From assembly GCA_009599575.1 (NCBI GenBank), contig VWND01000027.1, positions 169,001 to 233,000 on the forward strand: 64,000 nt of DNA, in the 5' to 3' direction. Source of the DNA: Blumeriella jaapii (lineage: Eukaryota; Ascomycota; Leotiomycetes; Helotiales; Drepanopezizaceae). Below the pieces are notes generated by a model that was not told the DNA's origin, did no database searches, and worked only from the letters and a program-made list of their open reading frames with translations. The position numbers and the translations under genes are program-made. The stretch's first letter is position 1, and each line of letters begins with the position of its first letter. This document shows positions 24,430 through 36,078 of this stretch, in pieces.

Positions 24430-25321
24430 GATGGCAAGAAGGAGACGAGAAATCTCTCGATGGTGGTGATGATGTTGCGGAGAGAGAGCAAAGAAAGTGG
24501 GTAGGTGGCTGTCGAGGGTGTAAGTAGAGTAAGTGAAGGCACACAAGAACAGTTTTCGGGTGTCTCACCTCAACGCCAGCAGAGGAAGAGAGAGAGAAAG
24601 AGGAAGAGGGAAAGGAAAAGGAAAAGGAAGAAAGAGAGGAAGAGGAAGAGGAAAAGGAAAAGGAAGAGGAAAAGGAGAGAAAGAGAGGGAGAAAGAGAGG
24701 GAGAGGGAGAGGGAGAGGGGGAGGGAGAGGACATTCGCCGTGAGGAGGAAGTCGTGAAAAGAAGCTCGAGGCGAGAAGGGGGTTTGGCTTGCAACAGCAA
24801 CAAGAAGAGCAAAGGTTTGGGCGGGGGGAGAATTGGTAGGAGAGTATTGTGGGTGGAAGTGTTGTCGTTGTCGAGCTGTCCAGTATGGGAGCGTAGGTAG
24901 GTGCTCGCCTGCTGCAGGGTTTGGGCCCGAGAGTTTTCGACAATGCGATTCAACGGCCTTCCCTAGACTGACGACTGGACACTGGACCGTCCAGTCAGTC
25001 CAGTCAGGACGGGACATCCAGTCCTCCTCGACCCCCAGAGCCTCGACCCCGGGCCCCACCCGCTCTCGGCCAATCACGGGCCGCATCACGGCGGGAGCGG
25101 TGGGTCGCCGACAAGCGCCTTCTCAGCCTCATGGCGGCGGCTTCGTCGACTCACTTTCACTTCAACTTCAGCTTCACGGCATCTCCAGCTTCAGCTTCAC
25201 GGCAACTTCAGCTTCGCTACAAGACTGTACATCACACCACACTGCGCTGCTCGACACTCACTGCACCGCACGACACTCTCCACACTGCCCCACACCGCAC
25301 CGCACCGCACCGCCCGCAACC
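24430..25321. promoter_or_regulatory. Divergent promoter region with purine-rich tract
   Basis: About 890 bp between divergent genes. Positions ~24583-24730 are almost pure purine on the plus strand (GGAAAA, GAGA, GGGAGA units). A GCACC-type repeat lies near 25300 just upstream of the mtc1 start. Open Lys/Arg/Glu-rich frames here are artefacts of the purine tract. Confidence 0.6.
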
Positions 25322-25935
25322 ATGGCGACGAAGAAGTCCAAGGCCCCCGCCCCGACCGACGACGAGTTGGCCCAGATGCTGGATCTCGACACCCTCCACA
25401 CAGAGACCACGGCGCCGTCCAAGGGAGCGTCCAAGCCAGCATCCAAGCCAGCAAAGCCCGCCGTCCAGTCCGAGCAGGACTTGCTGGCCGAGCTGGACAA
25501 CCTCGAGAATCTGGGCAACCAGCCGCCGTCGAGACCACACACGCCTCGCATCCACACGATCAAGCGCGGCTCGGTGGCTACCCCTCCCCCCGCCTCATCC
25601 CGCACCAGCGAGGACAAGGCAGCGCCCAGGAAGTCGGCCGACAGCACCCGATCGTTCCACACCTCCTTCACACCCTCGGCCACCAGCAGTGACGTGCAGG
25701 AGACCGAGAAGAAGGCCCCGGTGGCTCGGCCGGCCGAGGAGGCTCCGGCGGCTGCGAGGTGGTGGTGGTGGTGGGGGGGGGGGAGGTTGGTGGGGGTCGG
25801 TCTTTGCCACGGCCACTGCGGCTGTGAAGACGGCCGAGAATGCGGTCAAGGAGATCCAACAGAACGAGGAGGCCAAGCGATGGGCCGATCAGGTCAAGGG
25901 CAACGTCGGCGTCCTCAGGGGATTCGGTAAGGGCT

Positions 25936-26019
<84 letters not shown>

Positions 26020-27090
26020 CTCTCTCGCTCCCTCTCGCTCTTCCACGTCCACGTGCTATCACTAACTGCTCCCCAGGTGGTGAGCTTCGCTCTCGAGCGC
26101 TCCCAACCTTCACCAACATCCTACACACCCTCGCTCCTCCCATCTCCTCCCACGAAAGACTCCAGATCCACATCACTCACGACTTCATTGGCTATCCCTC
26201 GCTTGACCCCCTCATCTATAGCACCTTCTCGCGGGTCATGGCTCAGGTAGAAGGCGGCGACCTGCTCGTCATCCAACGCGGCCATGAATCCACCGCCCGC
26301 CGACACTCGGACGCAGGACACTCGGCCGGCAGCGCGGGCTGGAGCGACGGCCCCTGGTGGCGCCAGACCCACGAACAGCGGGACCTCGGGTCCGTCAAGG
26401 GCCTGCTTGAGGGGACGAAGCTCGTCCGCGTCAGTGCCGAAGCCTACGCGGCGGAGTTCTTTTCCTCGCACGGCGGCCTGGAAGCGGCGGCGCAGCGCGC
26501 CACCGAGCACCTGAGCGAGTCGAACCCCGTGCGCAGCAGCGATATCTTCCTCGCGGTGCAGGCCATCTCGCACGACGCGCCGGCGGAGCTGTTCCAAGGC
26601 CCGGCCCCCACGCCGGAGAAGGAGGACGGCGCGGTGGTGGAGGACCGGGCCACGGCGGACGAGTTGACCACTTTCGCCATCTACCTGCAACCCGGTGCAC
26701 AGCATCACACTCCACACGCTCTCGCAGAGCGTGCCGGCCACGTGGATGAAGTGGCTCGACGCCCCGTCTCCCCTGACGCCCGCGAGCCCGGACTCGCCGA
26801 GCGAGGCGGCGCAGAAGAGCGGCTTCTTCGGCCGCGAGCAGGACGGGTGGCAGCCGAGCGGGCTGCCGGAGGCGATCCGGGAGATCGTCGAGAGCGGCGG
26901 CGTGGACCCGCGCGAGTGGGTGGCGGAGTGGGTGGAGGAGGTCCTGACGCTGGGCGTGGGCGTCGTGGCGCAGCGGTACGTCGCGCGGCGGATGGGTGTC
27001 GGCGAGGGGGGGCTGGGGAAGGGGAAGGCGCGGCAGGAGGAGATTATGGGGGACGGTGGGAGGGAGGCAGCCCGAGCGGGACTGTTTTGA
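25322..27090 (+). CDS. mtc1: Mtc1-family protein (maintenance of telomere capping 1), two frame breaks
   Basis: Fungal Mtc1 proteins (DUF5427) were named from genetic interactions with telomere capping; their biochemical role is unclear. The start MATKKSKAPAPTDDELAQML fits the family. Conserved blocks are WWGSVFATATAAVKTAENAV, KRWADQVKGNVGVLRGFG, then GGELRSRALPTFTNILHTL, ISSHERLQIHITHDFIGYPS, DPLIYSTFSRVMAQVEGGDL and the WVAEWVEEVLTLGVGVVAQR tail. The intron 25927-26076 (150 nt) holds a CT microsatellite and a CTAAC branch site. Two single-base breaks occur: one at or just before the 11-G run 25773-25783 (one base too many), and one at 26691-26693 (CCC, one base too many, so that TTFAIYLQ joins PVHSITLHTLSQ). 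With both corrected the protein is about 538 residues. Given the conservation on both sides, assembly error is more likely than a pseudogene. Confidence 0.85.
25936..26030 (+). repeat. CT dinucleotide microsatellite inside mtc1 intron
   Basis: About 95 bp of nearly pure TC repeat, decaying to CTCTCG at its 3' end. It sits between the donor (25927) and the CTAAC branch site near 26061, effectively an expanded polypyrimidine tract. Confidence 0.95.
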
Positions 27091-27202
27091 TGATGATGTT
27101 GGTAGGAAGATGGATTGATGGCACGGGGGATGGGTTTTTTTTTTTGTTTTTTTATGTATGTGGTACTGTAGGTATGCAAGATGTTTCGTTAGTTTTATGA
27201 AT

Positions 27203-27830
27203 TGCTGACTTTTTTTTACCTTTATGCTTTCCTGTTTCGTTGCTTCTATGATTTCCCGACTTCTTTTTTCTCTTCGGTTTTTTACTATTATGCTTTCTTG
27301 TTTGCTTCTATGCTTTCCCGACTTCTTTTCTCAGTTTTATACTTTTATGATTTCCTATTTCCTTACTTCTATGATTTTCCGACTTTTGTTTCGAATATTT
27401 TTACTTTTAAGCTTTCCTGTTTCGTTGCTTCTATGATTTCCCAACGTCTTTTTTCGGTTTTCTACTTTTATGCTTTCCTGTTTCTTTACTACTATGATTT
27501 CCCGACTTCTTTTTTCAGTTTCTTACTTAATGCTTTCCTGTTTCTTTACTACTATGATTTCCCGACTTCTTTTCTTCGGTTTTTGACTTTTATACTTTCC
27601 TATTTATTTACTTCTATTATTTCCGGACTTTGTTTTTCAGTTTTTCACTTTTATGCTTTCCTGTTTCTTTACTACTATGACTTCCGGACTTTATTTTTCG
27701 GTTTTTTACTTTTTTGCTTTCCTGTTTCTTTACTACTATGATTTCCCGATTTTTGTTTTTTCAGTTTCGTTGCTTCTACGATTTCCCGACTCCTTTTTCC
27801 AAAAAATTTACTTCTATGCTTTCCTAACTA
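27203..27830 (+). repeat. Diverged T-rich minisatellite, unit about 60-65 bp
   Basis: About ten imperfect copies of a unit containing TATGCTTTCCTGTTTCTTTA and then CTATGATTTCCCGACTTC. The plus strand is strongly pyrimidine-rich and nearly free of stops in one frame (27202-27741), giving a Phe/Tyr/Leu repeat with a period of about 21 residues. No start context or domain supports translation, so I treat it as a repeat downstream of mtc1. Confidence 0.85.
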
Positions 27831-28386
27831 CCTCCTCCATTTTCTCTACTTTTACAATATCCCCGCCTCCCTCTTTCTTTCCCTCTCTCTTTCCCTCTCT
27901 CTTTCCCTCTCTCTTTCCCTCTCTCTTTCCCTCTCTCTTTCCCTCTCTCTCTCTCTCTCTCTTTCTCTCTCCCTCTCAACCCAGCACACCCCAACACACG
28001 ACAGCACACGACAGCACACGACAGCCCAGCACACCCCAGCCCAGCCCAGCCCTCACCATGCGCTCCGTGCAGCACATGACTGTACATTACACTCCTCCTC
28101 CGCCACCTCCTCCTCCCCATCCTCCTCCTCCTCTGCCTCATCTGCCTCCTCCGACTCCTGTGTGTGTGTGATGGGTGCCGTTCGTTGGGTCGGACTGTGT
28201 CCATGCTCGCTCGCTTGTTGTTGTTGTTGTTGTTGTTGATGATGATGTGGCGCGCTGGGATGTTCGTTGTGTTGGGGGGAGGGGGAGGGGTTGTGGGTGG
28301 GTGTGGGAGTGGGTGTATGGGTGGGTGTGTATAATTGCAGATTTATACATGTATAGTATGTTGTGGTATAGTTGCAGATCTGTATA

Positions 28387-28425
<39 letters not shown>

Positions 28426-30528
28426 TATGTTGTTGTGTAATTGCAAATATGTATACCTATATGTACCATGTGTCTATATAATATGTTATTGTATAATTGC
28501 AGATCTGTATACCTATGTACACACCTACCTACATGCATATGGTCTGTACACGATAACCACGGAAAAGAAAGAGAGAAAAAGAGCAAAAAAAAGAGAGAAA
28601 GAAAAAAAGAGAAAGAAGAGCAAAGAAAAAAGAGAAAGAAGAGCAGAAAATAGAACAAAAGCGAAAGAAAAAAAAAAGAAAAAAAAAAAAGAAACAGAGC
28701 AGAGCCAGACGACCGACGGAAGCCCAGCCACGACCCGACTGACCGTACCGTACCGTCGTACCGCCCCCGGGCCCCGCCCGCCCCGCAGCGCCGGTCGTCC
28801 TCGGTCCGGCAGCTCGGGACGACGGCCTCGCCGTGCCGTCCAGCGCAGCGCCGCACCGCACCGCACCGCACCGTCCCTGGCCGCCGCCGCGGCCGTCGCG
28901 AAGCTTTCCCCCCACCCAGGCCCTCCTTGGTCTGGAGACGACCAGGCCCCGTCGGGAGGCACGGCAGAGAGTCAGTTAGTCCGTCCGTTAGTTAGTCAGT
29001 GAGTCCGTCCGTCCGGCTAGCCACCCACCCGTCGAGCGCGCCTCCTCTCTCTCGTCAGAACCGGCGTCCTCCTCTTCGTTTCCGTGCGTGCGGGCTTTGT
29101 TGTGTGTTCCTTGCTGCTTCTCTTTCCTCTTTCTCTTCTCTCTTCTTTCTCTTTTCTCTCTCTCCCCCCCCCACCCCCACACACACATACATATACACAC
29201 ATCCACATCCACATACATATACATACATATACACTCTCTCGGCCTTCGCTTCCCTCCCCCCGACAGGAGAGATTCGGCGTGCGGCGTGCTGTGCCGATTG
29301 GACATACCGGACGTACCCTCCCGACTGTGCGGTGCGGTGCGTACTGTACTACACTGTGCCTGTTTGCCTACCTTACCTATACCTTACCTATACCGACCGA
29401 GCCGAGCGAGATTCACACATACAGGACCGTACCGCACCGTACCGTACCTCCTGTGCGGCACCTGCAGTGCGGTACCGTCCTTCGTACCACCGCGACCGCG
29501 ACCGCGACCGAGACTGAGACCGAGACCCGAGATCCGAGATCCGAGGGGGAAGAAAAGATGGTGTTTGAGGTGAGTTGTTGGTGGTTGGTGGTTGTGGATT
29601 GTTGGTTGTTGTTGCTTGTTGGTTGGTGGTTGGTGGTTGGTGGTTGTTGCTTTTTGATCTCTTGCTCTTTTGATCTTTTGATCTCTTGCTCTTTTGATCT
29701 CTGCTCTCTGGTTGTTGTTGTTGTTGTTGATGCTATCTTCTCTTCCTTGTCTTCTTCTTTTTCTTCATTTTCCTCTTCTTTTTCTTTTTCCTTTTCTTAT
29801 TCTTTTTCCTCTTCTTATTCTTTTTTCTCTTCTTCCTCTTTTCTTTCCCTTTCCTCTTTTTCTCTCTTCCTTCTTTTTCCTCTTTTTCTTCTTTTCTTGT
29901 TTTCTTCTTCTTATATTTTTTTCTTTATCCTCTTTTCCTTCATTTTCTTCATTTTTTCATTTTTTCTTTATCCTCTTCTTTTTCTCCTCTCCTCCTCCCC
30001 CCACTGGTGCTCGGGCCCCACCTGACGACGTCATCGGCCCCGAGCCAGCCCCGGCCCGGATCTCACGCCTGTGTCGATGGGTGGGCCTTGATTGGTTGAT
30101 GGCTTGCCGGGTCGTGGCCCCCCCTCTGCTGCCAAGTTCGCTTTTCACCAGCACCAGCACCAGCACCGGCAGCAGCAGAGCAGCATCAGCAGCAGCAGCA
30201 GCAGCACCAGCACCGGCACCAGCACCAGCACCATCATCATCATCAGCCTGCTGACTCATCCCACTTCACCTCACCTCCCCTCCCCTCCCCTCCCTCCCCT
30301 CCCCTCCCTCCTCCGTCCTGCATCTTCCCTCTCTCGTCCACCATCCCCATCATCTATCTTTCTCTCGTCCGCATTGGCACGCCGCTGCTCGTCGCCTCAC
30401 ATCGTTTTCTGCCCCTGCTGCCGCCGTCGCCGCGCTCTTCCATTCATCGCTGTCTCTGCCGCCGTCGCCGTCGCCGCGCTCTGCCCGCTCTGCCTGCCAG
30501 CTCTGCCGTCCGCCGCGCCCTGCTAACC
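27831..30528. other. Low-complexity spacer upstream of the kinase gene
   Basis: About 2.7 kb with almost no unique sequence. In order: a CTCTCTTTCCCT 12-mer array (27870-27970), CCT triplets (28090-28150), GTT triplets (28213-28240), a TG run (28394-28423), A/G-rich tract (28560-28690), CCGCACCGCA-type repeats (28850-28872), ACATACATATAC (29184-29235), TTCTTTT-rich tract (29740-29990), and CAG/CACCAG repeats (30140-30240). I see no gene; the last part probably contains the promoter and leader of the kinase. Confidence 0.6.
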
Positions 30529-33076
30529 ATGTCGCTCTCGCAGTCTATCAAGAATCTGATCCGCCACGGTCCGTCTGCTCGCCCCCCCTCTCCTCTCCCC
30601 CTGCCCTCCGCCTCACGCCTCACGCCTCACGCCGCCCGCCTCCACACGATCTCCCCACCTCCCTCGCAACTCTCCCCGCCCTCCACCTTCCCCCTTCCCC
30701 CTTCCCCCCTCCCCCCCCCCATCTCGTTCACATCCTGGTGCTGCTCCGCCGGCCGCTCCTGCGGCGGCCGCGGCCTTCCTTCTCCCGGTCCTAACCCGTC
30801 GCTGACCCCCCAACGCAGGAAAGCAAGGCCGACAGTCCCACCCCCCGCAGGACGAGGCCACCACCCACGTCTCCCCCGTCAACGTGCAACGACATCACCA
30901 CCACCACGAGAATGCTCCGCCGCCGCCGCCGCAACACTACGCCCACACCGATCCCATCATGAATCTGCAGCAGCCGCATCAGCCGCAGCAGCAGCCGTTG
31001 CACCCCCTCCCCCACGACGCCTACTCGACCGCCGACCTCGACGGCCGCAATCGCGGCGCCCAGGCCGCTCACGTCGCCGCCCACGCCGCCGAGAAGAAGC
31101 AGACGAAGCAGAAGAAGAAGGTCGACCACGACGAGCTGGCCCGCATCGTCGCCGAGGAGAACGAGAGCAAGGGGAAGCTGCCCCGCTACCCGGACCTGCA
31201 GCGATGGCAGCTGATCGAGAAGATGGGCGACGGCGCCTTCAGCAATGTCTACCGCGCGCGCGACCTCGAGGGCCAGGCCGGCGAGGTCGCCATCAAGGTC
31301 GTCCGCAAGTTTGAGATGAACTCTGGCCAGGTGAGTAGCGGCCGCTGAGTGTGCCTGTTCCTTTCCTCGATGAACGCTGCGCCCGTCTTTGCCCTCTCTG
31401 CTTCCCTTGCGTGGTGAGAACGTGGGCCAACCGGTGCGGTGGTGATAGGGCGAGGCCGCGCTCCATCCGGATTTCAAGAGACAACCCAAGACGGTGGAGG
31501 TGCGCATACTCTCTCTTTTCTTTTCTTTTTCTGTTACTCTTCTTCCTCTCCTCTTCCTCCTCTTCTTCCTCTCCTCCTTCTCCTCTCCCTCCTCCTCCTC
31601 CTCCTCCTTCGTCGTCCCCACCACGTCCAGCGGGGCCTGTCTCCTCCCCCCGAACCGTCACTGACCTCGCGCGTGGCAGAGAGCGAACATTCTCAAGGAG
31701 GTGCAGATCATGCGCCAGCTCGACCACCCCAACATCGTCAAGCTCATCGACTTTTCCGAGTCGAAGCAATACTACTACATCGTGTTGGAGCTGGCGCCCG
31801 GAGGCGAGCTGTTCCACCAGATCGTCCGTCTCACCTACTTCAGCGAGCAGCTGGCCCGGCACGTCATCACGCAGGTGGCCGAGGCACTGGAGTACCTGCA
31901 CGAGGAATGCGGCGTGGTGCACAGGTGCGTGCGCGGTGCGGTGGCCCGCATCCTCCCCCTCGCTGACGTCATGGCAGAGACATCAAGCCCGAGAACCTGC
32001 TGTTCTCGCCCATCCCCTTCATGCCGTCCAAGACGCCCACGCCCCGCGCGCCCGAGGACGAGGACAAGGTCGACGAGGGCGAGTTCGTGCCGGGCGTCGG
32101 CGCCGGCGGCATCGGCAAGATCAAGATTGCCGACTTCGGGCTGAGCAAGATCGTGTGGGACAACCAGACCATGACGCCCTGCGGCACGGTGGGCTACACG
32201 GCGCCCGAGATCGTCAAGGACGAGCGCTACTCCAAGAGCGTCGACATGTGGGCCCTGGGCTGCGTGCTCTACACGCTGCTCTGCGGCTTCCCGCCCTTCT
32301 ACGACGAGAGCATCCAGGTCTTGACGGAGAAGGTCGCCCGCGGCCAGTACACCTTCCTGTCGCCCTGGTGGGACGACATCTCCAAGTCGGCCCAGGATCT
32401 CGTGTCGCACCTCTTGACCGTCGACCCGGCCAAGCGGTACACCATCACGGAGTTCCTCGCCCACCCCTGGATCCGGCAGAACCACGACCCCACCTACCCG
32501 GCCTTGGACGCGCCGCCCCTGGCCACGCCCGCCGTCGAGCGCCAGCGCCAGCTGGGCATCAACCCGGCCCTGCTCGAGTCGCCCGCCGCCGGCAAGCGGA
32601 TGGACTTCCGCAGCCCGGGCCAGGTCAACCTCCGCGAGGTCTTCGACGTCAGCTACGCCGTCCACCGCCAGGAGGAGGAGGGCAAGCGCCGCAAGAACTT
32701 CAAGCCGGGCTACCGCAACGCCGCCGCCATCAACGGCCTCAACCCCATCGACGACGATGAGTTTGATGAAGAGGAAGAGGGTGAGGAGAACGCCCACAAC
32801 GGCATCCCGTCCAAGGTCCCCAAAGCCCGCGATGCTGATGTGCACCAAGTCGAGCAAGGCCTCCGCAACACGAACCTGAACGCCGCCGCCGCCGCGCGCC
32901 TCCCCCCCGCCGCGAAGGGGTACGGCCAGCACAGCCCGGCCGTCACGGCCGCCGCCAAGCAGCAGGTCAAACCGCGCAAGGGCGCCTTTGAGCTGAGTCT
33001 CGACAACTCGACGCTGTTGGGTCGGCGAGCCAACAAGGGTCCGAGTCATCTGCGGCAGACGCAGATGGCCGAGTGA
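30529..33076 (+). CDS. Ser/Thr protein kinase, Rck2/Srk1 (CaMK-like, MAPK-activated) type
   Basis: Rck2/Srk1 kinases are phosphorylated by the Hog1/Sty1 stress MAPK and regulate translation and the cell cycle. Exons are 30529-30568, 30819-31330, 31449-31499, 31680-31924 and 31978-33076 (648 residues). The 51-nt exon (GEAALHPDFKRQPKTVE) is needed to link EMNSGQ to RANILKEVQIM. The kinase domain spans ~143-447: glycine loop GDGAFSNVY, VAIKVVRK lysine, VVHRDIKPENLL, an insert rich in acidic residues, KIADFGLSK, CGTVGYTAPEIV, and HPWI. The N-terminus is His/Gln/Pro-rich and disordered. The C-terminal tail contains REVFDVSYAVHRQEEEGKRR, as expected for the autoinhibitory or MAPK-docking region in this family. 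Hog1 regulation is family knowledge, not seen here. Confidence 0.92.
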
Positions 33077-33077
33077 A

Positions 33078-33108
<31 letters not shown>
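33078..33108 (+). repeat. G31 homopolymer one base after the kinase stop
   Basis: The stop TGA ends at 33076, then one A, then 31 G. The transcript would carry an unbroken G run at the very start of its 3' UTR; its true length is uncertain, as with any long homopolymer in an assembly. Confidence 0.85.
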
Positions 33109-33109
<1 letters not shown>

Positions 33110-33245
33110 AGTCATGGAGGCCGCTCAGATGGGTGCCCGGGGGGGAATGATCATGGAAGCTTCTCGGATGCGGAGGAGATGATCATGGAAGCTTCTCGGA
33201 TGGGTGCCGGGGGGGAGATCATGGAAGCCTCTCGGGTGGGTGCCG
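33110..33245 (+). repeat. Short tandem repeat, unit ~40 bp (ATCATGGAAGCTTCTCGGAT)
   Basis: About four imperfect copies of ATCATGGAAGCTTCTCGGAT followed by GGGTGCCGGGGGG. It lies in the presumed 3' UTR of the kinase gene. Confidence 0.8.
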
Positions 33246-33459
33246 TACACGAGGCATGGGTGTGCACCGAAGTCGTTCTGTTTGGCGTCCCGGGGAAAAC
33301 CTTCATTTATTGCGGACCGCTCGGGTCTAATGGTATTACTTTATTTTCCCTTGCATTCGTGTGCGGTGATTTCTGATGCCCCCCTGAGATGAGGATTTCC
33401 CATGATCCGATCAGCGCCCGCGTGACACCGGATGATGCGTGCTCGAATGGCTGCTGGGG

Positions 33460-33510
<51 letters not shown>

Positions 33511-34740
33511 GTGAATGGGTGGTTAAGTGGTGTGTTAAAATGCTGTTTTGTTGTTATGAGGGAGGGGAAAGGGGTTTGAGGAAAGAAGGATGACGTGTGA
33601 TTAATAGGGGAGAATTTAAGTATTTGTGTTTGTTGTATTGTATTGTATATATGTATGTATAGTAGCATTTATTGGTCATGTGATGAGGAGTGTAACAAGA
33701 ATAAATAAATGGGCTTGGCTTGGCGACTTGCTATTGAAAATGAGAACGGATGATGTTGGGGAGAAGAGTCGTGATTCGAGGTGTTGGCGTGGCGTGGCGA
33801 GGCGTGGCGAGGTATTGGGTATTGCGGAGAGGAGAGGGTTGGGAAAGGAAATTCTGTTTCTTTTTCCTTAACAGCGCCTTCTCGGCTTGATTCGACGGTT
33901 TGTACAGTACGACCCAAAGAAACACTCAGCTTCAACCGTTTTGATACTTTGAATTTTACGAAGGCGGCTTTATGAACACAGTAGAAAACCATCCCGCTTG
34001 TAAAAAAAAAGGTTGATGTGCAGTAGCAGAGACTGACTGGTTAGGCTGTGCTAAACTCGGAATCCGTCCCAGATCGAGGCGAAAGATAACGAATGGCTTT
34101 TCTTGCCATCTTCAGCAAACAAAGTAAGTCCAATCTCCGAGGCGATAATGGAACGCTTGATTGCGACTTGCAACAAAATGAACGGTAATCGAGCATCGAG
34201 GCGATTATAACAGAAGCACTGTTGGCGGTGCAACGAATCCAAGTAGAGAAGGGCGGTAGGGCCTGGATAAGAACGATTCCAAGACACTCTTTAGATGTGC
34301 GGTGTACAACAAAACATAACAGGCAAGCAAACACAGAGTGTGGCAAAAAGAGGCGCGGGTGCTGAAGGCAGCTCGTTGAGGCGAATTCTGTGCCGTCGTG
34401 ATTGTGACGTGTAATACGGCACAAAAATATAAAGATACACACATAGCAAGCGGCGAGAGGAACAGAAAGCATACTGCAGATTTCGGTAAGACGATAACAT
34501 CGCAATCAAGGGGCAGGTAGAGGGTTGAGGTATGTAAGAATAGTGTTTCTCTTGGCCTACTTAGCCGATTTCTACAGTACTTTGGTCGATGAGATTCAGT
34601 GGCGGCTTGGCGAGAACGTGATGTCGGCTGCTTTGCTCTCGCCGGACAGACAGATGTCTGTTGAATGATGTTGGAAAGCAGTTTATGCTCTGGTGATCCT
34701 GATGAGAAAAGCCAGAAGATGAACAAGAGCAAGGGTCTTT

Positions 34741-35151
34741 CGCCTGGACCCCCTCGAGATCGAGCATCATCTGATTGATGTCTTCGTGATAGACTCTCCT
34801 GGTCCTGGAGACCGAATCCAGGGTAACATGTCCGGGCACTGCATTTCGAAGAGACATCTGCCAACAATTTCAGGGGATGTAATGTCGTCTCGAGGCGCTG
34901 TTCCGCGGGAGAAAGGGCAAGTTGTCAAGGCTGAGTTCCCTCGAGGGTGGGCGCATGATGGATCGTCCGCAGAATGTGCCGTCATCCTCGACCACAACAA
35001 CAGCAACGAAGGCGCGGACAGCTATGCCAAGAGGGCGATCAAAGATCTTTTGCCAGCTGATACAGGTTCAGTGGATGAGTGCTCAGAAGCGTCGAGATCC
35101 AAGGACGAAATAAAAATGAGAGTTCAAGCAACTGGATTTTTGGCTTCTTAG
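34741..35151 (+). pseudogene. Possible decayed or orphan coding stretch (weak)
   Basis: One frame reads RLDPLEIEHHLIDVFVIDSP, continues through GDVMSSRGAVPREKGQVV and EFPRGWAHDGSSAECAVILD, and stops at 35149-35151. The same frame resumes after the stop to about 35330 (AMPNITPLRKSVKWFDQRRE). Composition is protein-like but there is no convincing ATG in context and no family I recognise. It could be a gene remnant or chance. Confidence 0.22.
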
Positions 35152-35805
35152 CTGCAGCTGCCCATCGCGTCGTCTAGTATCGTGATCATGCTAGGTAGCA
35201 AAGTCCAGGCCGGCGATTTTAAGCGAGCAATGCCCAACATCACTCCATTGAGAAAGAGCGTCAAATGGTTCGATCAACGTAGGGAATACTATGTGTATGT
35301 CGAAAAATGCTTCTTCTGTTTTCAAATGTGATATTGCTTATTCCAGGTGTGCGCTTACAATTCCTTACGAGTGACGGTCAATGGTGCACGTTTTCCCCTT
35401 AACATGGGTCTTGTCCACGAAGTCCGTTGGTATGTTCTTTCCCATCTCTCCTCCTCCTCGTCTTTCTCTCAGACCACTCCCGCCATGCTGCAGCATACTC
35501 GTGGATCTCTAGCGGTAACCAAAGCGTTTAGGTCTCTATTCAGTGCTCTTTTGAGCCCTCACTGAAGGTTGCCTCTCGAACTCTGTAAAGAACCATCCCG
35601 CCTGTGGGTGGAAGGTCTCAAACAGCGGAAATTTTGTGATGCGCCTTTCTAGGAAATGCTTTTTCGAGGGCCTCGTGTAAATCAAAATCCCTAGTTTGGG
35701 ACGTCTTTGATACCCTACAGAAGAATTGAGATTGCTGAGTTCTATTTAGCCTTCCAGACGTCAAATGATAGTACGATCATCATCCTGGTTGGTCAACAAG
35801 TAACC

Positions 35806-36078
35806 GAAGGTGTCTCCCATAAGTCAACAGAGCTGTGACGTGTGCGCCTCCTTGGTAGCTCTCCTGGTCGTATCAGCAACCCGAGGTGCCTTCCGAAAGT
35901 AAACAGAGCTGCGACGTGCAACAAAACCGTAGCAGCTGCCTCGGTAGTTGTAGCAGCCTGAGGTGCCTTCCGAAAGTAAACAGAGCTGCGACGTGCAACA
36001 AAACCGTAGCAGCTGCCTCGGTAGTTGTAGCAGCCTGAGGTCTCTTCCGAAAGTAAACAGAACTACGACGTGCAAAAG
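35806..36078. repeat. 77-bp tandem repeat, about 3.5 copies
   Basis: Exact 77-bp spacing of GAGGTGCCTTCCGAAAGTAA at 35883, 35960 and 36037, with a diverged first copy at 35806 and a partial last one. The two central copies are nearly identical. Confidence 0.92.

Noticed and set aside
24505..24900. Lys/Arg/Glu-rich frame upstream of mtc1
   Set aside because: It is a translation of a purine-only tract (24583-24730) and has no natural protein features.
27202..27741. 179-codon Phe/Tyr-rich frame as a membrane protein gene
   Set aside because: It lies entirely in a tandem repeat; absence of stops follows from strand composition and a unit length near a multiple of three.
34205..34867. 220-codon minus-strand frame in the gene-poor region
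   Set aside because: Scattered Cys/Ser/Leu composition, no domain, and overlapping frames on both strands; no intron structure improved it.
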